The notes under the pieces: model-generated
Told to the model about the DNA's origin: nothing
The model's input: the letters and a program-made list of their open reading frames with translations, nothing else
The model's database searches: none
Position numbers and translations under genes: made by a program
Assembly: GCA_003385605.1 (NCBI GenBank)
Contig: QQUU01000087.1
Coordinates: 1 to 64,000 of the forward strand
DNA from: Bacteroidota bacterium
GTDB lineage: Bacteria; Bacteroidota; Bacteroidia; Flavobacteriales; Schleiferiaceae
Direction of reading: 5' to 3'
Length of the DNA: 64,000 nucleotides
Shown: in pieces, positions 45,279 to 54,008 of the stretch
How positions within the stretch are numbered: position 1 is the stretch's first letter
How the letters are laid out: each line of letters opens with the position of its first letter

Positions 45279-46525
45279 ATTTCTATAATTGCATCGGCCC
45301 GCTCTTCAGTGAGTTTGTGTCCGATAGCATTTAGCATGGGTGATGGACGTACTGTAATGAAGTGCTCCCTCACCCATTCTTTTTGGTGCAGGTAATCGTT
45401 TTCTAGGTAGATGCCTACGAGATTCCCTTTCTCCATGAAGACTGCCCCACCCTCTTCTAAATCGATGAGCCACGATTTTTGATTCGACGAGGTTAAAAGT
45501 GCAAGAGCTTCTTTACTACTCCATCCGTTACGTTCTGCTTCTTGGAGGTAATTCGCGAGCCAAGTTTGTCCACTCACGTACGAACCAAATTTTCGAAGTG
45601 CACCGCTCCCGATGGCTTTTTGAACCACCCACTTAATTTCTCCCTTACCGTTCTCAAAAGCGTACAATCCAAACTTCAGCGATTGCTTCTTTTGCGCCTT
45701 GTTTAACGGAGGCCAATGCTCACGGATTTTATGGTCCTCATAAATTAAAGCAAGTGTTTCGTTGGGCAACAGTGTGTAGTCCACAGAGTGACACTCTTTC
45801 ATCAATCGCTGGTATTTGGTGGTTTCCTGCTGTGTTGAGAAATGCTGTGTAATGCGTTGCTTAATATTATTGGCCTTGCCAATGTACAAGGGCAAGCCAA
45901 AAGCATCTTTAAACTGGTATACACCAAAACTCTTGGGTAGATTGTCATATTGCTCACTGGGCAAATGATCGGGCATTTGTATTCGTTTAAGTAGGCCAAT
46001 TTTAGGATTTGTCAAGACCTTTTCGTCGTAATCTGCGTGCAAGCAGTGAATCAAGACTTCAGCAGCACACAAGGCGTCACTGAGGGCGCGGTGTGGATTG
46101 TCGTTCTCTACTTCTAGTTGTCGGGCCAAATTGGCAAGAGAATAGCGGCCAAATTCAGGGAACATTGCACGGCTGTATTTTACCGTACATAATTTGTCCA
46201 TTCGCCAGGAGGTTCCGGCCTCTCTAAAAGCACGATCAATGAAACTGTAGTCGAAATTCACGCTATGGGCAACGAATACATCTCCTTTTAACTCCTTTTG
46301 TAGCGTAGGAATCAACTCCTCGAAAGTTGGCGCATCAGCCACCATTTCATCATCAATTCCTGTGAGTAATTGAATGTTGTATGGGATAGATCGATCCGGC
46401 TTAACAAGTGAAGACCACTGATGCGTAATCTTCTTGTTTTCAACATGAACAATGCCTATTTCGGTGATGTCATTGCCCGAGGGTCTACCCCCAGTTGTTT
46501 CTATATCTACTACCACATATTTCAC
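45275..46525 (-). CDS. Exonuclease (DEDDh)–GIY-YIG fusion nuclease
   Basis: 416 residues with GTG start. The N-terminal DnaQ-like 3'-5' exonuclease has VVDIETTG, AHSVNFDYSF and HRALSDALCAAEVL (Exo I, II, III with the late His). From about residue 200 a UvrC/Cho-type GIY-YIG domain follows: FGVYQFKDAFGLPLYIGKANNIKQRITQHF. The C-terminal 120 residues are unassigned. Such fusions occur in Bacteroidota and act in DNA repair or proofreading-like roles; the exact substrate is unknown. It converges on clpC with four bases overlap. Confidence 0.88.
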   Translation of the reverse strand: MKYVVVDIETTGGRPSGNDITEIGIVHVENKKITHQWSSLVKPDRSIPYNIQLLTGIDDEMVADAPTFEELIPTLQKELKGDVFVAHSVNFDYSFIDRAFREAGTSWRMDKLCTVKYSRAMFPEFGRYSLANLARQLEVENDNPHRALSDALCAAEVLIHCLHADYDEKVLTNPKIGLLKRIQMPDHLPSEQYDNLPKSFGVYQFKDAFGLPLYIGKANNIKQRITQHFSTQQETTKYQRLMKECHSVDYTLLPNETLALIYEDHKIREHWPPLNKAQKKQSLKFGLYAFENGKGEIKWVVQKAIGSGALRKFGSYVSGQTWLANYLQEAERNGWSSKEALALLTSSNQKSWLIDLEEGGAVFMEKGNLVGIYLENDYLHQKEWVREHFITVRPSPMLNAIGHKLTEERADAIIEI

Positions 46526-46550
46526 TTCAGCAAATTAGCCAATAGGCGCG

Positions 46551-46579
46551 TTTAACCTCTACGCTTTGTTCTATATTTA
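46551..46579 (+). promoter_or_regulatory. Promoter of the DUF456/ABC operon, 5 nt before ATG
   Basis: TTTA (46551-46554), spacer 17 and TATATTTA (46572-46579) resemble TTTG/TAnnTTTG. The ATG at 46585 is only five bases further, predicting a leaderless mRNA for the whole operon. Confidence 0.5.
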
Positions 46580-46584
46580 TCCTC

Positions 46585-47040
46585 ATGGAATTATTGATTT
46601 GGATTTTATTGATTTTAGGTATCGCAGGTGCCGTTCTTCCTATGGTTCCAGGTCCGATTCTTACTGCCGTTGCCCTACTTCTAGCTTTAATGTCAGACCA
46701 AATCAATGGTGCCCTCTACTGGTTCTTTACAGTGAGTGGAGTTATGATTTTTCTCATTGACTTTTTCATGCCAGCATATTTGACCAAGAAATCTGGAGCA
46801 TCAAAAAGGGCATCCAACGGCGCATTGATAGGTATGATATTGTCATTATTCACAGGGCCGGGTCTCTTTTTAGGAGCATTCATAGGCGCTTTTATTGGTG
46901 AATTCTCTGTGACTTCAGATGCTACGAAAAGTGCACGTGCGAGCATTTATGCTGTCTTAGGTGTATTTAGTGGCATGGCAATAAAGTTGTTCTACACATT
47001 GGCTATGCTCATCTTATATATCAGTCAATTGTATTTATGA
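46585..47040 (+). CDS. DUF456 family membrane protein
   Basis: 151 residues with four or five helices. The start IAGAVLPMVPGPILTAVALLLAL and the glycine-rich TGPGLFLGAFIGAFIGEF are characteristic of DUF456. The function of this family is not known to me. Its TGA overlaps the ABC ATPase start (ATGA), so it leads a long coupled operon. Confidence 0.88.
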   Translation: MELLIWILLILGIAGAVLPMVPGPILTAVALLLALMSDQINGALYWFFTVSGVMIFLIDFFMPAYLTKKSGASKRASNGALIGMILSLFTGPGLFLGAFIGAFIGEFSVTSDATKSARASIYAVLGVFSGMAIKLFYTLAMLILYISQLYL

Positions 47041-47576
47041 GAGTAACTGTCGGCACAAATGAGATTAGCTACCCTTCTTTGGAATTGACAGAGGGTCTCA
47101 TTCTATTTACGGGTCCTTCGGGGAGTGGCAAGACAACCTTGCTCAGGGCGCTGCATGGTGAATTACTAGTTCAAGATCCATTTAAGAATTGGCCTCAGGA
47201 TAAAACGGCCATGATGCCACAGCAAAATACCTGGATTCCTTATTTGAAACTAGGTATCCAATTGCGACAATTTGGTGGGCCAACTGCAGAGTTAATTGCG
47301 CGCAAATTGCACCTTGAAAGACATTTGGGGAAATTTCCCAATGAATTGAGCGTTGGACAGCTACAAAGATTCTCGCTCGCCTTAACCTTAAGTCTAGATA
47401 GTTCTGTTTTCCTTTTGGATGAGCCTACGAGCGCCCTAGACGACGATCTCGCAGACCTTGTTTTTGGGCTGATAGATGAAAAATTTAAAGAATCGGACCG
47501 AACAACTATTGTTGCAGTGACTCATGACCCTCGGATGAAAAAATACTTCAGTACCGCTAAAACTTGGCAGTTATGA
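47037..47576 (+). CDS. ABC transporter ATP-binding protein
   Basis: 179 residues, short for an ABC ATPase, but with all the motifs: Walker A GPSGSGKTTLL (about 29-39), Q-loop MPQQNTW, signature LSVGQLQR, Walker B VFLLDEPTSALDDD and switch His AVTHD. The compact form lies between LolD/MacB-type ATPases and their minimal homologues. It pairs with the FtsX-like permease that starts in its last codon (ATGA). Confidence 0.92.
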   Translation: MRVTVGTNEISYPSLELTEGLILFTGPSGSGKTTLLRALHGELLVQDPFKNWPQDKTAMMPQQNTWIPYLKLGIQLRQFGGPTAELIARKLHLERHLGKFPNELSVGQLQRFSLALTLSLDSSVFLLDEPTSALDDDLADLVFGLIDEKFKESDRTTIVAVTHDPRMKKYFSTAKTWQL

Positions 47577-48655
47577 GCAGAGTGATAGCAGTTTGGAGTG
47601 GTCAATTACGTGCCAAGGGCATTCAATACGTTATGCTCACATTACTGACAGTTCTTGTCAGTGGTGGCTTTTATGCCTCTCGAATAACAGAATCGTACAT
47701 CTTTAGTAAGTGGACTGAGAGTGCACAGTATGCTGATGTAATAGTTAGTTACAAAGGTTCTCCATTGCAGATTGTTGCAAGCACATTATTTAGAATGGAA
47801 AATCCAACTGGAAATATTGACAGCACAACGGCAGCATATTGGGAGAAACACCCTATGGTTGCAGCCTCGTGCCCAGTATCACTCGGAGACAATATTCAAG
47901 GCTACCCGCTTATTGGAACATCCCTCGATTATTTTGATTGGATGCAGATCAATGTAGTCGATGGTCATCTGCCCAATAACGATGCAGACGTGGTCGTAGA
48001 TGTATCCTTGGCTGAAACGCTAGGATTGAGCATTGGAGATGAACTTCATTCTTCGCATGGCGGGGATTCCAATGGTGAGCAGCACGACCATCACCACTTG
48101 CAAATAGTTGGTCTTGTGCAAGCCCCAAGAAACGCGGACCAACAGGCCTTCTTCACGACGACTACTGCGTATTACGGTATGCACAATAACAAAGGTAAAG
48201 GGGATATTACAGCCCTCATGCTGCGATTGAAGAGCAAATCAGCCTTGGTCATGTTGCCAAGGGTCTTCGATCAACGCCCTAATGAGCAAGGGGCTTTTCC
48301 CGTTTTCATATTCGCGCAGTTACAGAAGCAATGGACACCAACCCTAGCTACCATGAAAAAGTATAGTGTTATTGTACCTGTGATACTTTTACTCATGTTC
48401 GGATTGATTGTAGCTTATCTGAACGGGACCGAGAAAGAATCAAAACGCTTTTACACCTTACAGAAATTACAAGGGTTCGAAATCTTTTGGCTGCAACAAG
48501 GTTTATCAATCTTTGCTGTATTAGTCGGTACGGTGCTCACCTTTTTTGTCTTAAACAGCATAGCTGGGTTTTATATTCATAAAGAACAAGGAGCCATTTT
48601 CTTACCGTTGCTCGTCGCGGTTCTCCTCGGTATCTCTCATTCCAAGCGTCCATGA
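47573..48655 (+). CDS. FtsX/MacB-like ABC permease with His-rich loop
   Basis: 360 residues from the ATG overlapping the ATPase stop. One N-terminal helix (about 19-35) is followed by a periplasmic domain of some 220 residues, then three C-terminal helices: the FtsX-type topology. Residues 159-175 carry six His, including HDHHH, in the periplasmic loop, which suggests metal binding. The ABC/permease pair plus DUF3299-like genes resembles clusters that I know in gamma-proteobacteria as zinc-responsive transport loci; transport of zinc or another metal is inferred here. Confidence 0.82.
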   Translation: MSRVIAVWSGQLRAKGIQYVMLTLLTVLVSGGFYASRITESYIFSKWTESAQYADVIVSYKGSPLQIVASTLFRMENPTGNIDSTTAAYWEKHPMVAASCPVSLGDNIQGYPLIGTSLDYFDWMQINVVDGHLPNNDADVVVDVSLAETLGLSIGDELHSSHGGDSNGEQHDHHHLQIVGLVQAPRNADQQAFFTTTTAYYGMHNNKGKGDITALMLRLKSKSALVMLPRVFDQRPNEQGAFPVFIFAQLQKQWTPTLATMKKYSVIVPVILLLMFGLIVAYLNGTEKESKRFYTLQKLQGFEIFWLQQGLSIFAVLVGTVLTFFVLNSIAGFYIHKEQGAIFLPLLVAVLLGISHSKRP

Positions 48656-49065
48656 AGAAAATTATAGTACTGCTTTTTGTTGTTTTAGGATTCAACGCCA
48701 GTGCGCAGCAGGTGTTGCCTTGGGAAATGTTGGCCGTGCCCTACTCCACTACACCTGATGGCCTGTACGAGCCACAGTTTCCTTCATGGCTTGATAAATA
48801 CAAGAATACAGAAGTTGTAATTCAAGGTTATTTAGTGCCCGTTGATGTTGAAGGCAATCAATATGCTTTGTCGAGATATGCTTTCTCCTCTTGCTTTTTC
48901 TGCGGTAATGCTGCACCTAACACAGTTGTAGAACTTGTTTTTAAGGATCGGCCTGATGATTTAATCACGGACCAATTCGTTGTTGTTAAAGGCATTTTAG
49001 TTTTCAATGCCGACGATCCTTTTCGTTTGTTTTTCATACTTCAACAAACAGAATTTGCAGGATGA
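48652..49065 (+). CDS. Secreted DUF3299-like protein 1 (CxxC)
   Basis: 137 residues with a signal peptide ending SAQ (about 19). EVVIQGYLVPVDVEGNQYALSRYAFS leads into SSCFFCGNAAP with Cys81 and Cys84, then FVVVKGILVFNADDP. The fold pattern and position match DUF3299, which in other bacteria accompanies an ABC ATPase/permease pair. The CxxCG could hold metal or form a disulfide. It overlaps both its neighbours by four bases (ATGA). Confidence 0.75.
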   Translation: MKKIIVLLFVVLGFNASAQQVLPWEMLAVPYSTTPDGLYEPQFPSWLDKYKNTEVVIQGYLVPVDVEGNQYALSRYAFSSCFFCGNAAPNTVVELVFKDRPDDLITDQFVVVKGILVFNADDPFRLFFILQQTEFAG

Positions 49066-49487
49066 AAAAATTGATACTTCTAGCTGTTGTACTTCTTAGC
49101 TACACGTCCCAAGCCCAGATTAAAATCAAATGGAGCACCTTCGAACGGTTGCAATTTGAAGAGGTATATGACGAAGAGTCAGCAGCTTGGTTAGTAGCAC
49201 CTATTTGGACGGAAGATTTGAAAAAGCTTGACGGAGAGAAAGTTAAAATCACTGGCTACATCATTGCGCTGGACGTTATAGGGGATGAATATGCACTTAG
49301 TGCTTTTCCTTTCGCTAGCTGCTTCTTTTGCGGTGCCAGTGGTCCAGAAAGCGTGATGGAACTGTCACTTGAGAACAAAACAAAATACCTCACTGATGAA
49401 GTGCATACGTTCGTTGGAACATTAAGACTGAACGACGGTACAGGCATATTTCCTATTTCCTTGGACAAAGCAAAATCAATCGACTGA
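49062..49487 (+). CDS. Secreted DUF3299-like protein 2 (CxxC), tandem paralogue
   Basis: 141 residues with a signal peptide ending TSQAQ. VKITGYIIALDVIGDEYALSAFPFASCFFCGASGPE parallels the first copy almost position by position, with Cys87/Cys90 in the same CFFCG. The two are therefore a tandem duplication kept in frame-overlapping order. Retention of both suggests a heterodimer or separate partners. Role as for the previous gene. Confidence 0.75.
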   Translation: MKKLILLAVVLLSYTSQAQIKIKWSTFERLQFEEVYDEESAAWLVAPIWTEDLKKLDGEKVKITGYIIALDVIGDEYALSAFPFASCFFCGASGPESVMELSLENKTKYLTDEVHTFVGTLRLNDGTGIFPISLDKAKSID

Positions 49488-50467
49488 TGAAAAAGCTACT
49501 ACGAATCTTATCAGCACTAATAGTGGTATTGGCTTTAGCGTTTTTAATGGGTCCAAAGCCTGATCAGCCTGCTTTCTTCAATGAATTACCAGAATTGGCC
49601 TCGCCTTTTGAAGAGATTGAAGATTCCATCCGCAATTACGAAAGTCAACATAATGCGCTAGAATGTGCTTATACCGAAGTCTTTTGGAGCGATTCACTGA
49701 GGCGAACCGAGTATTCCTTCCTGTATTTACACGGTTTTAGTGCGACCAAACACGAAGGAGATTCCTTTCGTTACATATTGCCCAAAGAATATGAAATGAA
49801 TGCGGTATTTAATCGAATGGCCGGTCATGGACTGCAAGAAAACGACGCGGATAGAATGTCCACATTTACAGCTGAAAGTGCTTGGAATAAAGCCTTGTAT
49901 GATTTCGCTTTGGCGAAAAGATTGGGCAAAAAGGTAGTTCTCGGATCTTGCTCAACAGGTTCATTATTGGCCTTAAGACTTGCTAGACTCTATCCGGAGG
50001 ATGTTGCGGCTGTATTGAACTACAGTCCAAATATGGGGCTCCCAGATCCAAACTCAGCCTTATTAAATGATCCATGGGGCTTGCAATTGACTAAGTTGGT
50101 TTACGGCACTGAATACAGAATAGTTCCTGAACGTACAGACGGCATCCGAATCGTTTGTAAACCCATGGCATACAGCTGGGAAAGTGTGGTGCAAATGCAG
50201 CATCTGGTAGAGACGGCCATTTCAGAGCAAGAACTTAATGAGATACAAGTGCCCGTTTTGAACATGGTTTGGTACGAGGATGAGGAACATCAAGACTATG
50301 TTATTGATGTAGCCAAGGCTAAAGCCATGCACGAGGCTCTTGGTGGACCGAAGAAATGGGTTTCCACTGCTGCCAAGGAACACGTCATTGTGAATCACCA
50401 GCTATCCAAGGACCTCGAAACAGTCTACGCTGAGACCTATTCATTCTTAGACCGAATCTTGCGCTAA
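49487..50467 (+). CDS. Alpha/beta hydrolase, membrane-anchored
   Basis: 326 residues with an N-terminal hydrophobic helix (about 5-22). YLHGFSATKHEGD carries the oxyanion region, GSCSTGSLLAL the nucleophile Ser, and KEHVIVNHQ the catalytic His. The family resembles carboxylesterases and monoacylglycerol lipase-like enzymes. It is translationally coupled to both neighbours, so it is part of the metal-type ABC operon, but a mechanistic link is not evident. Confidence 0.85.
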   Translation: MKKLLRILSALIVVLALAFLMGPKPDQPAFFNELPELASPFEEIEDSIRNYESQHNALECAYTEVFWSDSLRRTEYSFLYLHGFSATKHEGDSFRYILPKEYEMNAVFNRMAGHGLQENDADRMSTFTAESAWNKALYDFALAKRLGKKVVLGSCSTGSLLALRLARLYPEDVAAVLNYSPNMGLPDPNSALLNDPWGLQLTKLVYGTEYRIVPERTDGIRIVCKPMAYSWESVVQMQHLVETAISEQELNEIQVPVLNMVWYEDEEHQDYVIDVAKAKAMHEALGGPKKWVSTAAKEHVIVNHQLSKDLETVYAETYSFLDRILR

Positions 50468-51876
50468 TGGAATTCTACCGACCACAATGGCTTTGGGGTT
50501 TACTACTTGTGGCAGTGCCTGTTTGGATACATTTTTTTGGAATTCGAACAAGGAAAGCCAAGGTAATCCCTTCATTGCTGTGGTTGTTAAAAGTCAACCC
50601 GTCACAACGAAGTAAATCGCGACTTAAAGATATAATTGTCCTCCTGCTTAGAATCCTTACTATAGTTTTTGTAGTACTCTCCCTGGCTAGTCCGCGGTCG
50701 TCATTAAGTACAAAACTTTTACAGGTAGATAACTATCCTGCGAAATGGAATGAGCGAAATACTTGGATGCCTAAGCTGCTAGAAAATCTAGATGATGGCT
50801 TTTACCAATTGTACGATCGTCAAGGCACCTATTATGGAACGCATGAAAAGGCGGCTGTTCGAACTGTGGTTGAAAAAATGGCCTTTACTAACGCTCCTGT
50901 AGAGCGCGTCACCGGTGCTCTTCTATTGAGTTACGGCTTTGATAATTCCTTGCAACCACCAGCTTGGATTCCATTAAGGCAAACCAAATTAAACCTACCT
51001 ATTGAAAAAGAAGTAAATCCCCTTGGTGAGCAAACTTTCAAATGGAAGGTGCTTGGTGAATTGACCCTACAAAAGAATAACAGGCTGGTAGATAGTAGAT
51101 CAGACTCTACGTACAGTATTTCCTTGGATGAAACTGCTAACGGACAGCTTGTGGACTTGACGATATCACACGATTCAATACATGAGGACAACCATTTCTC
51201 ATGGCGCCCTACTCCACATTCACGTCGCCTGATACTTTCAAACAACGTCCCATTACCTATTAATGAATTTATCACTCTCGAAGATTCTGTGGTACAATAC
51301 AGCAGTGACTTGGCCATTAATTACGAGATATTCAACACCGTCGTGTTGCTTGGTTTTGACTTTATTCCTCCTTCACTAGAAGGTTATGCTGGCAAGTTGG
51401 TCCAATTTTCAAACGGAAATCAATACAACTACGGCGGCACGTCTATTCCGGAGTTGAGCCATCCGTTCTTTGTGAATTTCTTCATTGGTCCTTCGCTTCA
51501 AAATGCGTGGCCAGAAGTATCTAGTTATAACGATCTTGGGGAAGATCAGGAGCCATTATTGCGGCTTAACGGAGTTGTCGTTGCTTCTTTAAAGGATCGC
51601 GTATACCGGCAAGGTTTCATGCCCAAGGATTGGGCTCATCCCTTCTATAGAGCTATTAATCAATGGTCCTTAGGAAGTAGGACTCGAATCGAATATGTGC
51701 CTTTCTTAGGTTCTGATTTTTACGAATCAAATGTTCTTCTCGATGGTGTTGATGTCATTGAAAATCCTGAAAGTGAGTATTCACAAGGGTTTACAGTGAA
51801 TTTGTATAATGAAAAATTGTACTTGTTACTAGCATTGCTTTGCGCGCTAATTGCGCTTATTTTTGTCAAAATCTAA
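50467..51876 (+). CDS. BatA-like (aerotolerance regulator N-terminal) membrane protein
   Basis: 469 residues. The N-terminus FYRPQWLWGLLLVAVPVWIHFFGIRTRKAKVIPSL... gives two helices and the RTRKA motif of the BatA N-terminal domain. A long periplasmic region without a VWA DxSxS motif follows, then a C-terminal helix. BatA proteins of Bacteroides act in stress tolerance; that link is only by family. It overlaps the hydrolase stop by one base and is followed after five bases by the dihydroorotase-like gene. Confidence 0.78.
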   Translation: MEFYRPQWLWGLLLVAVPVWIHFFGIRTRKAKVIPSLLWLLKVNPSQRSKSRLKDIIVLLLRILTIVFVVLSLASPRSSLSTKLLQVDNYPAKWNERNTWMPKLLENLDDGFYQLYDRQGTYYGTHEKAAVRTVVEKMAFTNAPVERVTGALLLSYGFDNSLQPPAWIPLRQTKLNLPIEKEVNPLGEQTFKWKVLGELTLQKNNRLVDSRSDSTYSISLDETANGQLVDLTISHDSIHEDNHFSWRPTPHSRRLILSNNVPLPINEFITLEDSVVQYSSDLAINYEIFNTVVLLGFDFIPPSLEGYAGKLVQFSNGNQYNYGGTSIPELSHPFFVNFFIGPSLQNAWPEVSSYNDLGEDQEPLLRLNGVVVASLKDRVYRQGFMPKDWAHPFYRAINQWSLGSRTRIEYVPFLGSDFYESNVLLDGVDVIENPESEYSQGFTVNLYNEKLYLLLALLCALIALIFVKI

Positions 51877-51881
51877 TCTTG

Positions 51882-53135
51882 ATGAAGCTTCTATTCAAAA
51901 ACGCACGAATCATTGATGTTAAAAGTCCTTACAATGGACAAGAGCTAGATATTCTCGTCAATGATGAACAAATAGAAGCCATAGGAAACCTCAAAACTGA
52001 GCAAGCTGATGGCGTAATAGACCTTAAAGGGTGTTGGCTTACCACTGGTTTTGCAGAATTACACTCAGATTTGGGAGAACCAGGTAATGAGGAATCCGAA
52101 GATTTGGTGAGCGGTTCGGCAGCGGCAGCTTCCGGAGGTTTTACTGCTGTAGGAGTTGTAAGTAACGGTTACCCACATTATGAGAGTAAAACTGGAATCG
52201 AATTTATCCTGAATAAATCAGAATCACTTCCTATTCACTTGGTACCAGTAGGAACGTTGTCTAAAGGTCGCAAGGGAGAAGAGTTGAGCGAGATGTTCGA
52301 AATGAACCAATTGGGCGCCCAACTATTCGGTGACTACAAGCAAGGAGTTTCAAATGCCAATCTTCTCAAACTAGGGCTTTTGTACACAAAGCCTTTTGGT
52401 CGAGTAATGGTTCACCCTGAAAATCATGAGCTAAGTGCTAACGGAAAGATGCACGAAGGTGCGACAAGTACTTACATTGGATTAAAAGGTATACCGGTTG
52501 TTTCAGAAAGCACACAGATTCAGCGCGATTTAAGCATTCTAGAGTACACTGAGGGTGCGATGCACATTGCTTCAGTCAGCACAGTAGAAGGCGTTGAGTG
52601 TATTAGAGAAGCTAAATCCAAAGGATTGAATGTCACAGCAAGTGTCAATATTCACCACCTAATCTTCACTGATGAGGATTTGGAAAACTACAATACGGCA
52701 CTCAAGGTAAGTCCTCCTATCCGGACCGATGTTGAACGCAGTATTTTGTGGGAAGCTGTATTAGACGGGACGATAGATTGTATCGCCGTTGATCATCTTC
52801 CTAAGGATATTGAGCAAAAGCAATGTGAGTTTGATAATGCCGAATTTGGAATGGCTGGTTTGGAGGGTGCTGTTAGCGCACTATTAGATCGTTACGAGGT
52901 TTCAGAAGAACTCTTACAAGAAAAGCTCAGTACAGTACCAAGGTCTTTGCTGAATCTTCCGGATTTAACTATTCAAGAAGGCGCAACGGCAGAATTCACC
53001 ATCATCGCCTCCGGTAGCGAACAGATCACAGCAATGGGGTCGAAAGCTTTCAATAATCCGTTTAAAGGGTTGGACGTAAATAACTTTATTAAAGGTGTTT
53101 ACGTGAAGGGGAATTATTTATCGCTTCACGCTTAA
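51882..53135 (+). CDS. Dihydroorotase-like protein with altered metal ligands
   Basis: 417 residues from MKLLFKNARIIDV. The amidohydrolase order is kept: AELHSDLGEPG (HxH changed to H61-S-D63), IHHLIFTDED, AVDHLPKD (Asp of DHAPH kept, His replaced). AMHIASVST has Ser where dihydroorotases have the metal His. Loss of two or more ligands suggests a non-catalytic homologue, like the inactive PyrC' that supports aspartate transcarbamoylase in Pseudomonas. Whether this genome has a catalytic one elsewhere cannot be seen. The longer ORF start overlaps the upstream gene and is rejected. Confidence 0.82.
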   Translation: MKLLFKNARIIDVKSPYNGQELDILVNDEQIEAIGNLKTEQADGVIDLKGCWLTTGFAELHSDLGEPGNEESEDLVSGSAAAASGGFTAVGVVSNGYPHYESKTGIEFILNKSESLPIHLVPVGTLSKGRKGEELSEMFEMNQLGAQLFGDYKQGVSNANLLKLGLLYTKPFGRVMVHPENHELSANGKMHEGATSTYIGLKGIPVVSESTQIQRDLSILEYTEGAMHIASVSTVEGVECIREAKSKGLNVTASVNIHHLIFTDEDLENYNTALKVSPPIRTDVERSILWEAVLDGTIDCIAVDHLPKDIEQKQCEFDNAEFGMAGLEGAVSALLDRYEVSEELLQEKLSTVPRSLLNLPDLTIQEGATAEFTIIASGSEQITAMGSKAFNNPFKGLDVNNFIKGVYVKGNYLSLHA

Positions 53136-53914
53136 TCAAAGCAAACCTCCAAGCCATCATAGGATAAGTACATGTTTTCTGGCAGCTCGCTGGAAATCGT
53201 TTCGTGTAGTCCCATGTAGTGACTCATGTGAATGAAGAACGTTCGTTTTGCACCAATTTTCTTTGCTTGTTCCACCGCTTGTTCAAGCGTATAATGACTG
53301 AAGTGATCTCTGTGGTGCAATGCATCAATAACCAAGATGTCCAATCCTTCAAGTAATTTATAGGTTGGTTCTGGAATCTTATTGGTATCCGTCAAATAGG
53401 CCATTCCTCCTACCCTATACCCCAAGATCGGTAGCCTGCCGTGTATCACAGGGAGCGATTGAATATTTACTCCGTTTACGCTAAATATTTGACCGTCTTC
53501 CACCGGAGTTGCTTGTATCCTAGGTGCTCCCGGATAAGGCTGGGGCTCAAAGGCATAGTCGTATACCTTCTTAATTCTATTGATGACTCGTTGTTGACCA
53601 TAAATCAACATTTCGTTACCCGTTCTAAAAATGATAGGGCGAGTATCATCTAGTCCAGCAATGTGATCCTGATGCTCGTGAGTAAATAGAACGGCATCTA
53701 CATGAGTTAACCCTACGTTGAGCATCTGCTGCCTAAAATCGGGTCCTGTGTCGATTTGAAGATGTACGCCATTATATATGATGTGCACTGAACTTCTGCT
53801 ACGATGATCCTTGGGATCTGAGCTTGCGCAAACCTCACAAGAACAACCTATAACAGGTACACCTTGTGAAGTTCCTGTACCTAAGAAATATAGTGTTCCG
53901 CTTTTCTTGCTCAT
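53132..53914 (-). CDS. PhnP-like metallo-beta-lactamase-fold hydrolase
   Basis: 260 residues. The N-terminal FLGTGTSQGVPVIGCSCEVC carries a Cys cluster typical of PhnP-like phosphodiesterases. The zinc site THEHQDHIAGLDD and the later His (VIHGRLPILG, ALHHRDHFSHYT) complete the fold. It may act on cyclic phosphate or lipoyl/octanoyl-type substrates; the annotation level is family only. Convergent with the dihydroorotase-like gene by four bases. Confidence 0.86.
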   Translation of the reverse strand: MSKKSGTLYFLGTGTSQGVPVIGCSCEVCASSDPKDHRSRSSVHIIYNGVHLQIDTGPDFRQQMLNVGLTHVDAVLFTHEHQDHIAGLDDTRPIIFRTGNEMLIYGQQRVINRIKKVYDYAFEPQPYPGAPRIQATPVEDGQIFSVNGVNIQSLPVIHGRLPILGYRVGGMAYLTDTNKIPEPTYKLLEGLDILVIDALHHRDHFSHYTLEQAVEQAKKIGAKRTFFIHMSHYMGLHETISSELPENMYLSYDGLEVCFD

Positions 53915-54008
53915 TTGGTCTACTTTTTGCGCATTTTCCCTTGGAAAACGGACTTATCGAAGTTAGGAAGTTTTAAATTAGCACCAAGAACTAATCTCAG
54001 CAGGATTA

